Source: Aquatica leii (Eukaryota > Arthropoda > Insecta > Coleoptera > Lampyridae). Taken from it: DNA of 64,000 nt. A program made the translations under genes and the position numbers. The notes under the pieces are model-generated. The model was given only the letters and a program-made list of their open reading frames with translations. It was not told the origin of the DNA and did not search any database. Location: NCBI GenBank assembly GCA_035610365.1, contig CM069432.1:240278104-240342103 (forward strand), given 5' to 3'. Each line of letters starts with the position of its first letter. Positions within the stretch are counted from its first letter, which is position 1. Shown in pieces: positions 49,207 through 61,300 of the stretch.

Positions 49207-50858
49207 TGTTACAATATTTATTGTGATCTAATGGGGAAAGGTGGAGAAAGAAACAAGGAATGAAGAACCGTATCACTTCATAGTAATTAACCAGATGTTA
49301 TCGCTTACCTTTTTGGCTAGCCTCGCCGCAGGTGGTCGTCGGGTTGAAGAAAATCCTAAGATACTCAATTAGTTCCGGTAAGCTGAATGCCCAAGTGCGC
49401 CACCTTCTCTCGAACTGTTATCCGCAGAAATTATGGTCTAGGGAAGAGAAAAGGAAAGCCTAGACCCGAAGTCTCCCCAAAAGAAAACATATGTAGTATT
49501 CACAATAACCATTTATTAAAAAAATGATTCACTATCTCCTTCCAACGGAAGAAACACAACTGCGACGGTTACGCCACTGGTAACTCCTGACAATTATTTA
49601 TATAACCCCACAGAGAAAAAAATTATTAAGCACAAATATCAATTACAAGTACACATATATAAGTAACAGCAAATAGAGTTTGGAAGCCACACAAGCTAAG
49701 ATCGCTTACGTAGCTAATAATTACCGCGGCTACGGTAGCGATGATTTACTAGATAGACGCGTTCCCGCTAATTAACGTACAGTCTGGGGGACAACTTGAT
49801 CAAGCGTCATAGGACCGGTAAATAATAATCATCAATTTAATACAGAGATACGGGTAACTCCCAAAATTCTACCTTTGATAAAATTTAATAATTACTGTAA
49901 GTGATTGAGAAGTTATCATAAATAATTGTAATGACTTGACCATTACACAGTTAAAATATTAAAAGAATTATTGTATAAAAAGGTTATGAATTACAATAAA
50001 ATTTGACGTTAGGGGATATTAACTTAAATAAGAAAACAATTATACTCGACGTCGTCTCCCACTTCCGCAATCATTTATATATATTTATACGAGGATCAAT
50101 CTTAGTTGAAATATGTGATAAAATGGCGACACGAACACGATCTTTTGTTTCCTCATGCACGCATCGCGGCCGCTGCTAAACGAAGGCTACAGCGTCCGGT
50201 CGAAATAAGGTCGACAGCGAGACTCCCGCGACTCCAATAGAAAGGTGTCATAAATACCTCGAGTATCGTAGTAGTTTTCCTTACTTTGTCGAACATCCGA
50301 ACTGGTTTAGCGCGTTCACCATTTCCCTTAGATTACAGATAAAAGCACACGCAGATCTACCTCAGAACAACAGACGAAGACGTCCGAAGCGAAGATCGAG
50401 TATCCAGCATCCACTTTAATATCACCCGCAACGTAACAAGGACAGAAAAAGACCCAAAGAAAGAAGCTAAAAATTGTGAAGATTAGTTGGTTGGCCTCCA
50501 TTACAAACACGTGTAAGAATACTAACCCACTTTATGTGTCTGGCCGTCCACAAGACATCGTGCCGATTTTATTTGCACCGGAGGTTCAATCGGATTTATT
50601 TCCAAAAGGCTAAAATAAACGTCGGTGTAGAAGATGTTACCAGATGAAAAGAGATTCAATTTACCTCACCTCTCCGATGTCTCCCTGTTGTACACCGATC
50701 CACAAACAGCATAAAAATGAATATAATTCGTCGACGACTAACAACTTTCGCGCCTCCGTAGGCGTGATTTCGAACTACGGTTCGAGGACACAGATGTTAC
50801 TGTTAGTTGCCTAACTCTCAGGCGGATTTTGACTCGCAGTAGAAATTTACACGTTACA
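49207..50858 (-). repeat. 3' LTR of the young gypsy-type element (1652 bp)
   Basis: Nearly identical to 54276-55926: I count about ten substitutions and one 1-base indel. On the minus strand the LTR begins TGTAACGTGT and ends ATTGTAACA. CGCA flanks the outer ends (49203-49206 and 55927-55930), a 4-base target duplication. The roughly 0.6% divergence points to a recent insertion. Confidence 0.9.
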
Positions 50859-50869
50859 AATTCCCCCCT
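50859..50869 (-). other. Polypurine tract of the young gypsy-type element
   Basis: On the minus strand AGGGGGGAATT immediately precedes the 3' LTR start TGTAAC. It is a typical plus-strand primer for LTR retrotransposons. Confidence 0.8.
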
Positions 50870-52491
50870 AGCAAGAAGTGAGACCCACGGTCGAAATCAA
50901 CTCCGAACGCAGCCCTAAAGAACTTAGAGTGGAACTTGCCATGAAGTTCGTTACCAACTAACCGCACATTGAAAACCATAACCCAACCCAGGAACCAAAA
51001 ACCACAGAAACCCAACCCGATAGATGAAGGAACAGAACCTTTCGAAGTTCTCTAAGATCAATCAAACCTAACTTGGACTAGAGACGCATACAGCAAAATG
51101 ATACTGCCTGAGCAACCAAACTCCAAAGAACTTAGAAGGCCAATATCACGAAACTAACGTGCTCGTTAAAGCCACCAAATAGTGATTCCGGGTACGAATA
51201 AAGAACGAGACGTTATTCCAAGTACGGAGCGACGATCCAAGACAACTAAGAGAAAAAAAGAAGAGGAGAAAAAGACGGAAGTTTAGACTAGCGTCAAGGA
51301 CCCAAAAGCCCTAAAGTCCCAAAGAAATCCCAACCCCAATCATTAACAAAACCTTGGAAGAAAATTCCAAAGAAAGTAATCTTTAAAAGAAAAAAAGAAC
51401 CCACCTAAGCAACCCCAAGGACAAAAGCACAGTATTAGCAATCCTAAGAGAAGGAAAGAAAGAAGTAGAAATAAGAAGAAGTCATGAGTATCTGTTGCTA
51501 ATCGAACACTCGTAGATTATCAATTGTTGCGCTAGACTGTCACAATGAGACGTAGAAACCGATTAACGGAATAGAGTACTCCCAGAAAAACCAAAGCATA
51601 AGTGGCAGAAGAGATACCCTAAGAATGACTACACACATCCAAAGAAACCGACCAAGCGGGCGTACATATAGTACAGAAAAGCGGAGTGATAGTCTGCCTC
51701 AAGTTTCAGACCTACTCAACAATCAAATAACCCACTAAACCCAATTCAACAGCAGAAAGAAGAAACTTAGAAAGAAAGAAGAAGCATAGTTGCAGTGAAC
51801 ACTCAAGAGAAAAAAATTAGCAAAAGAAAAGAAGCAAGTGTCCAAGCAACCCAAGAGAAAAAGAACGCAAGAAAGAAAGGACCAAGAAAAAAAAAGTAAA
51901 AAGTAGAAAAGATAAGAGATATAGAAAGACGGAGAAAGATAAGGCTTGATGTAACTGCCTGATTCATTCTTCACCCCGTAAAAGAATGAAAAGAGAGACC
52001 ACCCTACGGTGCCCAACCAACCACCCGAATAAAGAGAGGAGAAAAGAAGAGAAAAGATATCGTAGTTAGTCATAACTGAATGTGTCCCAAATGCTGTCCC
52101 CAAAGTGAAAAGTTTATTTCCAGACTTTTATGCCGACAAGCGGAATAGGAAATCCCAAAAAAAATCAAAAATCTAACAGTAAAGCAGAGAATCCTATAAG
52201 TGACATACCAATCCAAAAAAATGCCGACGAAGCGGGTACAACTATATACAATACGGAAGGGTAGTCTGTCCCGAAATAAGATGGTAAAGAAAAAACCAAA
52301 AGAAAATTGTGAAGCAACTTAATCCAAAGAACAGCAAATCAGTGGCAGCAAATTGGAAGAAGGCAAATGGATAGCATCCGAGTTACTATAACCAAAATAC
52401 CAACAAGATAATTAAAAGAGTACAATCAAAAGTCCAAATACACAAGCCAAACTAATAGCTAAAGTCAACAATCCAGAGTCAACAAGCGTTG
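50870..52491 (-). other. Non-coding 3' region of the young gypsy-type element
   Basis: About 1.6 kb between the ORF and the polypurine tract, with strong strand asymmetry: the plus strand is purine/A-rich in 51240-52110. It contains imperfect internal repeats (for example CCGACCAAGCGGGCGTACAT near 51650 and CCGACGAAGCGGGTACAACT near 52222). The minus-strand ORF 51735-52103 is a Phe/Leu/Ser-rich product of this bias and not a credible protein. Confidence 0.5.
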
Positions 52492-53844
52492 TTAGAATTT
52501 ACGACGCTTGCGACGCCGATGAAAGAAAAGCGAACGATCAAGAGAAAGAAACGTCGATGCATCAGCAGAAGAAACCAAAGAACTCGATGGCAAAGAGAAA
52601 GATGCAGCTTTTACCTCTTGAGCAGGTGTAGTATCTTCAGGTAAATGTGTAGAAAACCTATTAGCAACCCTATTGTTAGAACGCTTCATAGTACCTGGCA
52701 ATAAGCGAGAGTGTGATCCCATAGTATTGTTTTGTCGCGAGTTACAACAGCAAGACCGTATGTATTCAGCAACTTTAGACCTCATATGCGGCCAGTAGAA
52801 GTGCGAACGAAGACCGTCCAACGTACTTTTAACACTACGATGGTCACCCTTAGATGGAAGATGGTGATCAGAGATTAGCTGTTTGCGTTGATCTGATGGA
52901 ACAACTAATTTCCATACACAAGGATCAGATCGAGAGATACGTACACGTTTACATAACAGATTTTCCACAATACACCAACGAGAGTAACGTCGCGGAAAAG
53001 TAGAAGCTTTAGCAATTAGACCTAGATACCAAGGATCGGTAGTAGGACGAATAAACCTAGCAACCGAAGAAAAATTTGGTGGAAGCGAAGCTAAAGAACG
53101 AACATGTCGTAAAGCTTTCTCAGCTTTAGGACCACAGTGAACACAAGTAGTAGCCAAAGAAGGAACCGACGAAGTTGGAAGAGAACCAGCGACAGCCTTA
53201 GTCGAAGATATAGAGGCAGCAGTTTTGTTCGTATAACCCAAAGGTGGTTCTAGAAGTCGATCATTTTCTTTAAATGTCGAAAAGTTAAAAGAATTATTTG
53301 AGCTAAGATTCGATTCCAAACGTTTGCCTAAGGATATCAATTGTGAAAAAGATGTAATATCGATGAGTGCGAAGTGAGACTGATAAAGCGAGGTCAGATT
53401 GCGACGTATGATTTTCAGTTGTGTCTTCTCTGAGACTGGTTCTAGCAATTGCATGAAAAGATGCCGGATAGTAGCAACATACATTCCAATCGATTCGTTA
53501 GGTTGCATCCTACAGTTCTGAATAGTATATAGTAGGCGTTCATCATAGTCTAGCGGTAGAAATTCCGTTTTCAAAAGAATAGCAACATCCTTCCAAGAAC
53601 GCAAAGAATAGCGTCGGGCTCTAAATACAAAAAGAGCTTTACCGGACAGTACCTCAGAAGCTGAAAGAAAAAGCTGGTGGTGCGAAACACCGCGAGACAT
53701 ACACAATTCGTCGACTCTAGTTAAAAAGTTCATCAGTTCAAAAGGATCTTCACCTGAGAAGTTTACATCCCAATCGGCCAAGTTTATTTCCGCTTCAGAA
53801 TCCGATGAAGTAAGAAATTGAAGTTCGTCTTCTAAAGAATACAT
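52492..53844 (-). CDS. Gag fused to integrase zinc-finger remnant (450 aa)
   Basis: Intact 450-codon frame. Residues about 30-190 are a retrotransposon gag domain (DPFELMNFLTRVDELCMSRG, WKDVAILLKTEFLPLDYDER, QNCRMQPNESIGMYVATIRH). A short Ser/Thr-rich linker with CVHC may be the remains of a zinc knuckle. Residues about 270-375 are an integrase N-terminal HHCC-type region (DPWYLGLIAKAS, LCKRVR, WKLVVPSDQRKQLISDHHLP, HFYWPHMRSKVAEYIRSCC). The last 75 residues are Ser-rich and basic. Between gag and integrase the whole protease-RT-RNase H region is gone, yet the frame stays open. Gag would form virus-like particles; here it may be supplied in cis to a defective element. No ribosomal frameshift is needed. 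Confidence 0.8.
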   Translation of the reverse strand: MYSLEDELQFLTSSDSEAEINLADWDVNFSGEDPFELMNFLTRVDELCMSRGVSHHQLFLSASEVLSGKALFVFRARRYSLRSWKDVAILLKTEFLPLDYDERLLYTIQNCRMQPNESIGMYVATIRHLFMQLLEPVSEKTQLKIIRRNLTSLYQSHFALIDITSFSQLISLGKRLESNLSSNNSFNFSTFKENDRLLEPPLGYTNKTAASISSTKAVAGSLPTSSVPSLATTCVHCGPKAEKALRHVRSLASLPPNFSSVARFIRPTTDPWYLGLIAKASTFPRRYSRWCIVENLLCKRVRISRSDPCVWKLVVPSDQRKQLISDHHLPSKGDHRSVKSTLDGLRSHFYWPHMRSKVAEYIRSCCCNSRQNNTMGSHSRLLPGTMKRSNNRVANRFSTHLPEDTTPAQEVKAASFSLPSSSLVSSADASTFLSLDRSLFFHRRRKRRKF

Positions 53845-54248
53845 GGTTCACACGAGATAACACACTAAGATTTTAACACCAAATAATCCTATGAGTAATC
53901 GGTAAGAGTATAATTAAAATTGACAACACAAGCGGCTCCCTTAAGCAAAACCTATAGCTAAACACAAAATCCCAAAACTAAAATTAATTGTAGCAGTCCA
54001 CAAAACGCGAACCCACGTAATAGTATTCGAAACTCTAGCAAAAAGGAAAAAAAATTTCACCCACTAGGTAGAAAAATATAAGCAAGCAACTAATGAGTAA
54101 AACTTCAGAAAAGTATAACTTGAGCTTCTATACTACTAGAAAAAAAAATAATAATAAGCAGGAGGTAGTAATTAATAAGAAATTTGAGCAAGTAAACAGT
54201 AGCACTTATTCACCGTCAGAATCCGTTCAAGAAGAAAATCGTCGAAAG

Positions 54249-54267
54249 CCTCACGTTGTAGGTGCCA
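54249..54267 (-). other. Primer-binding site of the young gypsy-type element
   Basis: On the minus strand TGGCACCTACAACGTGAGG starts 8 bases after the 5' LTR end. The TGG start and TGGCxCCxAACGTGxGG pattern are typical of gypsy primer-binding sites. The tRNA is not identified with certainty. Confidence 0.65.
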
Positions 54268-54275
54268 GAAATATT

Positions 54276-55926
54276 TGTTACAATATTTATTGTGATCTAA
54301 TGGGGAAAGGTGGAGAAAGAAACAAGGAATGAAGAACCGTATCACTTCATAGTAATTAACCAGATGTTATCGCTTACCTTTTTGGCTAGCCTCGCCGCAG
54401 GTGGTCGTCGGGTTGAAGAAAATCCTAAGATATTCAATTAGTTCCGGTAAGCTGAATGCCCAAGTGCGCCACCTTCTCTCGAACTGTTATCCGCAGAAAT
54501 TATGGTCTAGGGAAGAGAAAAGGAAAGCCTAGACCCGAAGTCTCCCCCAAAGAAAACATATGTAGTATTCACAATAACCATTTATTAAAAAATGATTCAC
54601 TATCTCCTTCCAACGGAAGAAACACAACTGCGACGGTTACGCCACTGGTAACTCCTGACAATTATTTATATAACCCCACAGAGAAAAAAATTATTAAGCA
54701 CAAATATCAATTACAAGTACACATATATAAGTAACAGCAAATAGAGTTTGGAAGCCACACAAGCTAAGATCGCTTACGTAGCTAATAATTACCGCGGCTA
54801 CGGTAGCGATGATTTACTAGATAGACGCGTTCCCGCTAATTAACGTACAGTCTGGGGGACAACTTGATCAAGCGTCATAGGACCGGTAAATAATAATCAT
54901 CAATTTAATACAGAGATACGGGTAACTCCCAAAATTCTACCTTTGATAAAATTTAATAATTACTGTAAGTGATTGAGAAGTTATCATAAATAATTGTAAT
55001 GACTTGACCATTACACAGTTAAAATATTAAAAGAATTATTGTATAAAAAAATTATGAACTATTATAAAATTTGACGTTAGGGGATATTAACTTAAATAAG
55101 AAAACAATTATACTCGACGTCGTCTCCCACTTCCGCAATCATTTATATATATTTATACGAGGATCAATCTTAGTTGAAATATGTGATAAAATGGCGACAC
55201 GAACACGATCTTTTGTTTCCTCATGCACGCATCGCGGCCGCTGCTAAACGAAGGCTACAGCGTCCGGTCGAAATAAGGTCGACAGCGAGACTCCCGCGAC
55301 TCCAATAGAAAGGTGTCATAAATACCTCGAGTATCGTAGTAGTTTTCCTTACTTTGTCGAACATCCGAACTGGTTTAGCGCGTTCACCATTTCCCTTAGA
55401 TTACAGATAAAAGCACACGCAGATCTACCTCAGAACAACAGACGAAGACGTCCGAAGCGAAGATCGAGTATCCAGCATCCACTTTAATATCACCCGCAAC
55501 GTAACAAGGACAGAAAAAGACCCAAAGAAAGAAGCTAAAAATTGTGAAGATTAGTTGGTTGGCCTCCATTACAAACACGTGTAAGAATACTAACCCACTT
55601 TATGTGTCTGGCCGTCCACAAGACATCGTGCCGATTTTATTTGCACCGGAGGTTCAATCGGATTTATTTCCAAAAGGCTAAAATAAACGTCGGTGTAGAA
55701 GATGTTACCAGATGAAAAGAGATTCAATTTACCTCACCTCTCCGATGTTCCCCTGTTGTAAACCGATCCACAAACAGCATAAAAATGAATATAATTCGTC
55801 GACGACTAACAACTTTCGCGCCTCCGTAGGCGTGATTTCGAACTACGGTTCGAGGACACAGATGTTACTGTTAGTTGCCTAACTCTCAGGCGGATTTTGA
55901 CTCGCAGTAGAAATTTACACGTTACA
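54276..55926 (-). repeat. 5' LTR of the young gypsy-type element (1651 bp)
   Basis: Upstream LTR in minus orientation, partner of 49207-50858. The differences cluster at about 55050-55070 (aaattatgaactattat against ggttatgaattacaat) and 55746-55762. It contains the promoter and polyadenylation functions of the element. A 60-codon ORF present in both LTRs (50328-50510, 55396-55578) is shared only because the LTRs are copies. Confidence 0.9.
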
Positions 55927-55930
55927 CGCA

Positions 55931-57246
55931 GACAACATTGATCTTTTTGTATTGATAGAAACATTATCCATAAATTTTTATTCATCATCATGTTGTCAGA
56001 TACGGAGTTCCATTATACATCCAAAGTTCTTAGGTTAGAACTCAAAGAAATAGTACATAAAGAATTATCAAAGGTAGTTAATTTATCAAGCACGTCAATT
56101 GAATTTGACAAAAAATTACGTAGCTTAAAATCTGCACTAGCCAAAATAGTGCTTATCTCATTTTTCAACTGCTTAATTTCGTTAACGTTAACTGTAAGTA
56201 AAAGATCATCTATGTAGAAATTAGATTTGATTACGTTAGAAGGTTTAACTATATCAATATTTAAATCTGCTAAGTGCTGCAGACATTTTGTAGCTAAATA
56301 ACTAGCAGAAGCGGTACCATAAGTAATTGTATTTAATTCATAGGTATCTTCAGAATCATTAACGTTATCACGCCATAAAATACGTTGCATCGCAACTCTA
56401 GACATAGTACATTTTTTTGATGTCAGCTGTTAATGCAAATTTATATCGTCAGAAACGCAATAGTATAGAGATCATTTTGCACCACAGGACCAACTAATTA
56501 AGCATTGTTTATCAAGATCTAAGAATCTGTCTTAGCACTACCGTCAAATACTACCATAAGTTTTGTTGTTAAAGAATTAACCTTAAAAATTGGACGATGT
56601 GGCAGGTAAATGGACGTTATTTTGTTAAGAGCGAATTTTGTATCTAAAGCTCATAGATTAAGGTTGGATGTAAAATTTTCGGAAAAATAATTTATTTTAG
56701 TCATATGACTTGAATCGCTGTATTCTTTGATAAATTAATATTGAATTGTCAATTCAGGGTTAGTTAAAAATCTTTTTTCTAAATTAAAAAAATAACAGCG
56801 TAAAGCGTTATCTTTTGATTTGCCTAATTTGGAAGTAAACAGGATAGATACAATAAATCTTTCTGTTTTATCATACATTTTCGATTTCCCAAAATTTAAT
56901 TAAAGAAGTGTTCAAATTTTGATTAGTTAGGAATTTAGAACAAATTGGATTTGCAATAATAGTACAATATGTATCAATACAAATCTTGAAATTACCACCT
57001 ACTACCCAACCTAGTATCGTTTCTTTTAATACCGTTTTTTCCCCAGAGGTATATTTTCTAAACATAATTAATTAAATAAAGAAGCTTCCATTAAAATATT
57101 TACGGGAGAACTATTGTTAAAATTGGTATTCGCCAAATTAATGTTTCGGAATTTTTAAAACATTTTTATTAAAACTAATTAATGGAAGATTTTGAGTAAT
57201 TTCAGAAATAAGAAAACACGCTAACTCTGTCTCATATTTTTTATGC
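55931..57246 (-). pseudogene. BEL/Pao reverse transcriptase
   Basis: The minus strand from 57065 has LKETILGWVVGGN and LIKFWEIENV (linker after protease). Broken RT readings follow: NPELTIQY, IYLPHRPIFKV, TTKLMVVFDGSAKT and LVGPVVQNDLY. The open frame 56405-56013 has MQRILWRDNVND, TYELNTITYGTASASYLATK, CLQHLADLN and FYIDDLLLTV (catalytic YIDD). The TyGT..ap.lAt and P-hraV-rd-s-TtklRvVfDaSak blocks are specific to BEL/Pao. Stops and shifts interrupt the first half. At 57100-57246 the minus strand gives KYETELACFLISEITQNLPL, the C-terminal part of the protease domain. Confidence 0.8.
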
Positions 57247-57439
57247 TGTAGACTATGGTATTAAAATAGTAATTTTATGCAACGTGGCAACAGTGTCACG
57301 GACATCATTTAAAATTTGGGTTGTATCTGAAGTTAGAGAGAATAAGCAGGTTTTTTGAAAATGTAACGTTCGCCATGATTATTAAAGTTTAAATTTTAAG
57401 TTGAATGATTTTGTTTGTCGACCACCTTTCCCTTTTACA
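57247..57439 (+). repeat. 5' LTR of the older gypsy element (193 bp)
   Basis: Starts TGTAGACTATGG and ends CCCTTTTACA. It matches 61467-61658 with five substitutions and one indel. ATGC flanks the outer ends of both LTRs (57243-57246 and 61659-61662), a 4-base target duplication. About 3% divergence makes this insertion older than the one at 49207-55926. Confidence 0.9.
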
Positions 57440-57440
57440 A

Positions 57441-57458
57441 CGTCAGGTGTGGGGTTGG
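57441..57458 (+). other. Candidate primer-binding site of the older gypsy element
   Basis: CGTCAGGTGTGGGGTTGG directly follows the 5' LTR. The G-rich GTCAGxxGTGGG form resembles primer-binding sites of several insect gypsy elements. No tRNA was matched. Confidence 0.4.
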
Positions 57459-57511
57459 AACACGTGTTTGGCGTTCGTATAGTTGTATTTGGAGAAAATA
57501 AGTAAGTTACG

Positions 57512-58382
57512 ATGGAACCACGTGAAGACAATGGAAGTCAAGCTGATGGCGTCACCCAGAGGGCTGAAGGTTTGCAGTTGGGATTGAACATCTCAGTTCA
57601 AGATTTAATATCGATGATAGTAGCAACTGTAAGGGAAACTGAAACTACAAGAAATGTATTTTAGCAGGGAAATGGCGGCTTTGATACCGCAATTTGGCGG
57701 TACGCTGGAAGAGGATGCCGCCACGTGGTTTGCGAGGGTGGCGACTGTAATGGAAGTTCATAGGTTAACTGGGCCTGAAGTCGTTGTATTACTGGCAACG
57801 AATATGAAGGGTTTAGCTTTGTCTTGGTTTCATTCCAAACCAGAATATGCAGCATTACATTATGAAGAATTGAGAAATCACATGCTAGCAATGTTCAGTA
57901 AGCGTGAGAACCGAATTAATTTAATGCGGAAGTTCGACAACAGAAAATGGAAGAAAACAGAGAGCTTTGCATCATATTATCACAAGAAGGTAATGTTGGG
58001 CAATCAACTTAACATGGTGGAAGAAGGCCTCATAAATTATTTGATTGACGGATTCGACACTGGAATCTTGCAGTCCCAGGCAAGAATGAGCTGGTTTGCC
58101 AGACTGGAAGATCTATTAGATGTTATGAATGGTCTTACACAATTTGAGAGGGTTGGTTCACGTTCGAGTTCTGCATACGTTCCTCCGAAGAGTTCTGTGG
58201 CGACGATGGTACCCCAAGAACAGAAGGTGTCTGTTAAGTGCTCTTCGTGTGGTGAAGAAGGTCACTATGCTTCAAGATGTAATAAGAAACGTTGCTTCAG
58301 TTGCAATGGAGTAGGCCACCAAAAAAGAGAGTGTCCGAAGAAACGAGTTTGTGAATCTAGAGAGCTTTATGATGATGGTTGA
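57512..58382 (+). pseudogene. Gypsy gag with two zinc knuckles, one frameshift
   Basis: The likely start is ATG 57512 (MEPREDNGSQADGV). A 1-base shift near 57650 moves into the frame 57654-58382. The capsid-like part reads ALIPQFGGTLEEDAATWFAR, then MLAMFSKRENRINLMRKFDN. The nucleocapsid has two CCHC knuckles, CSSCGEEGHYASRC and CFSCNGVGHQKREC, that bind element RNA. The frame overlaps pol by 32 bases (58351-58382), with pol in the +1 frame, so translational frameshifting is likely. Confidence 0.85.
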
Positions 58383-61300
58383 ACAACAAGAAATAATTCC
58401 TCCGATCTATTCTGTACCTGTCAATATTCAAAGTGGAGATGAATTGCTGACTATACAGGCGTTAGTTGGTTCTGGAAGTGGTATATCATTAATTAAAGAG
58501 AAGTTTGTTCCACCAGGGTGCAATGAACCATACAACGAGCAGAGTAAGTTTGTGGGTTTAAATAAAAGTTGGCTCAAAATTATAGGTGTATATATGCATG
58601 AGTATGTACTAAACGATTTGTGTATTCAAATTAAGTTTTACATTGTAAATGATAACGTGATGAGTTATGATTGTTTGTTGGGTCGAGATTTTATCTCAAA
58701 TCCGTTGATCCAAATTGTTTTTGATAAAGATAATATAGTTATTAGGCCATCTGTTCAACAAACAGTCAGTAACGCAATTGATGAACTGTTATTGATAGAT
58801 GTTAGAGATGACTTTGAAGTTAATTGAAACGTAAATGATAAAGTAGGACTAGAGGTTAAGGAACATCTTAATTCTGTTTTTAAAACTGATTATTTACATG
58901 CTGTGCGATCAATTAGACCTATGACTGACTTTAAGGCAACTATAAAGCTTAGCGAAGGTCATGGCAACTTTTATTTTAGGCCTAGGAGATTATCTCATGT
59001 TGATAAGTTAATAGTTAATAATATTATAGATGACTTAATAGATAGGTAAATTATTAGAGAAAGTGCTTCCCCATATGCTTCACCAATAGTGCTTGTTAAG
59101 AAAAAAAATAGAACACAAAGATTGTGAGTTGATTTTAGAAATTTAAATAAGGTAGTTATTAAGGACAGGTTCCCATTGCCATTGATCGATGACAATATAG
59201 ATATGTTGAGGGGAAAAGTATATTTTAGCAAGTTAGATTTAAAAGATGCTTTTTTTAATATTAAGTTAGATGAAGAGTCGACCGGATTTACTTCTTTTAT
59301 TACACCTCAGGGTCAGTATGAATTTTTGCGATTGCCTTTCGGGTTTTGCAACAGCCCGGCTATATTTGTGAGATTTCTTAGTGAAGTTTTTCGAGATCTT
59401 GTAGCACAGGGTAGGATAGTAATTTACCTAGACGACATACTTGTGGCCACTAAGACAGTAGGCGAGAATATTGAGATACTGTCGCATGGTTTTAAAGTAT
59501 TAGTAAAGAATTTGTTAGACCTGAAACTTGAGAAATGTAGTTTTTCGCAGACTACTATTGATTATTTAGGGTATATGATAGATAAAGAGGGGGTGCGACC
59601 GAAGCCTGAAAACATTAAAACCGTAGTTAATTATCCGATACCGCGTAATGCGAAAGAATTGCATAGTTTTTTGGGATTGTCCAGCTATTTTCGGAAATTC
59701 GTTAAAGGTTATTCGCTTATTGCAAAGCCATTGTCTGATATGATTAGAAAAAATGTTAAATTTTAGTTTACGGATACTCATTTGCAAGCTATGGAGCGCA
59801 TTAAAAATGAGCTAGTTCGCGAACCAGTTCTAGCTATTTATTCAGTTAATGCAGAGACGCAGTTGCATTGTGACGCGAGTACACACGGTTTCGGTGGCAT
59901 TTTAATGCAGAGGTAGGACGACAGGATGTTCCACCCGGTTATTTATTACAGTAAACGTGCAACCGAATGTGAGAGTAGGTACCACAGCTATCAATTGGAA
60001 TGCTTAGCTATAGTTTATAGTATCAAGCGATTCGAGGTATACTTGAAAGAAATTAGGTTTACTATTTTTACAGATTGCAATAGCATAAAGTTAACATTTA
60101 CAAAGAAAGATGTTGTCCCCAGAATCATGAGGTAGGTGTTGTATTTACAGGAATACAATTATGAAATTAAACATCGTCCGGGCACCCGTATGTCTCATGT
60201 AGACGCGTTGAGTCGCTTACCGTCGATTATGATCCTAGAAGACAACACATTAGAATTTACGTTATCCGTTAAACAAGACGCAGATGAAATTATTCGTAGC
60301 ATTCGAGAAGATTTAGAAAGTCGCGAGAGCCCTTATTATGAATTGAAAGACGGGTTAGTTTACCGAAAATGCGACGATCGATTGTTATTTTATGTTCCGC
60401 GCGTAATGGAAAATTCGATTTTAAACAAATATCATACACATATGGGGCATATAGGGACAGATAAGTCGGTTGAGCTAATATCTCGTAGCTATTGGTTCCC
60501 TAAGATGAAGAGTAAAGTACGCGATTTTATTAATAATTGTTCAAAATGTATTGTATTTTCGGCAAAAAGTAAACGGGAAGGTTTATTATATTCGATACCA
60601 AAAGAACCGATACCGTTCGATACCATTCATGTAAACCACTTAGGTCCATTGGAGAAAACAGGGAAAAGTAAGAAACATATTTTTGTAGTCGTAGATAGTT
60701 TTACAAAGTTTACGAAATTGTATTCGTGCAGGACTTTAACGGCAGAGGAAACTGTTAAACATCTTCTATCGTATTTTACTAATTATAGCATTCCTCGTCG
60801 TGTCATTTCAGATAGGGGTAGTGACTTTACGTCGGCTAGTTTTGAAGAGATGTTGGTTGCCAAGGGTGTACAACACATTAAAATAGCAACTGGCACTCCG
60901 CGCGCTAACGGACAGGTGCTGCTTCACCTGATCGATGGGACGAAGTTCTGGAAAAAGTAGAGTTTTTCATAAATAATACGGTTAGTAAGTCCACAGGTGA
61001 TACTCCGTCGCGGTTGTTATTCGGTCTCAATCAGAGAGGTGATATAGGTGATAGTCTCTGCAAGTTCATTGGAGACGATCAAGCGTTTGATTTAAACACG
61101 GTTCGGTCCAACGCCGCTAAACGAATTGAAAAATCGCAATCCTATAATACGAGCTACTATAATAAAATTCACAAAGAAGCTAGGAGTTATAATGAAAACG
61201 ATTATGTGGTAGTAACTAATAACATTAGTACTCCTGGTGTAAACAAAAAGTTAATACCGAAATATAAAGGACCGTATGTAATAGCTGAGGTATTAGGGAA

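Larger units (their letters stand above)
49207..55926 (-). mobile_element. Non-autonomous gypsy-type LTR retrotransposon
   Basis: A 6.7-kb element with two long, nearly identical LTRs, a 4-base target duplication (CGCA), a PBS and a polypurine tract, all in minus orientation. The interior (3.4 kb) holds a single ORF joining gag to an integrase zinc finger; protease, RT, RNase H and the integrase core are absent. It therefore depends on enzymes from other elements. It lies between the RT and connection blocks of the BEL element. Confidence 0.85.

Noticed and set aside
50328..50510. 60-codon ORF starting MFVMEANQLIF, found also at 55396-55578
   Set aside because: Present twice only because it lies in the two LTRs; no known domain.
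51735..52103. Minus-strand 122-codon ORF rich in Phe, Leu and Ser
   Set aside because: It arises from the purine-rich bias of the plus strand in the LTR element; no domain or start context supports it.
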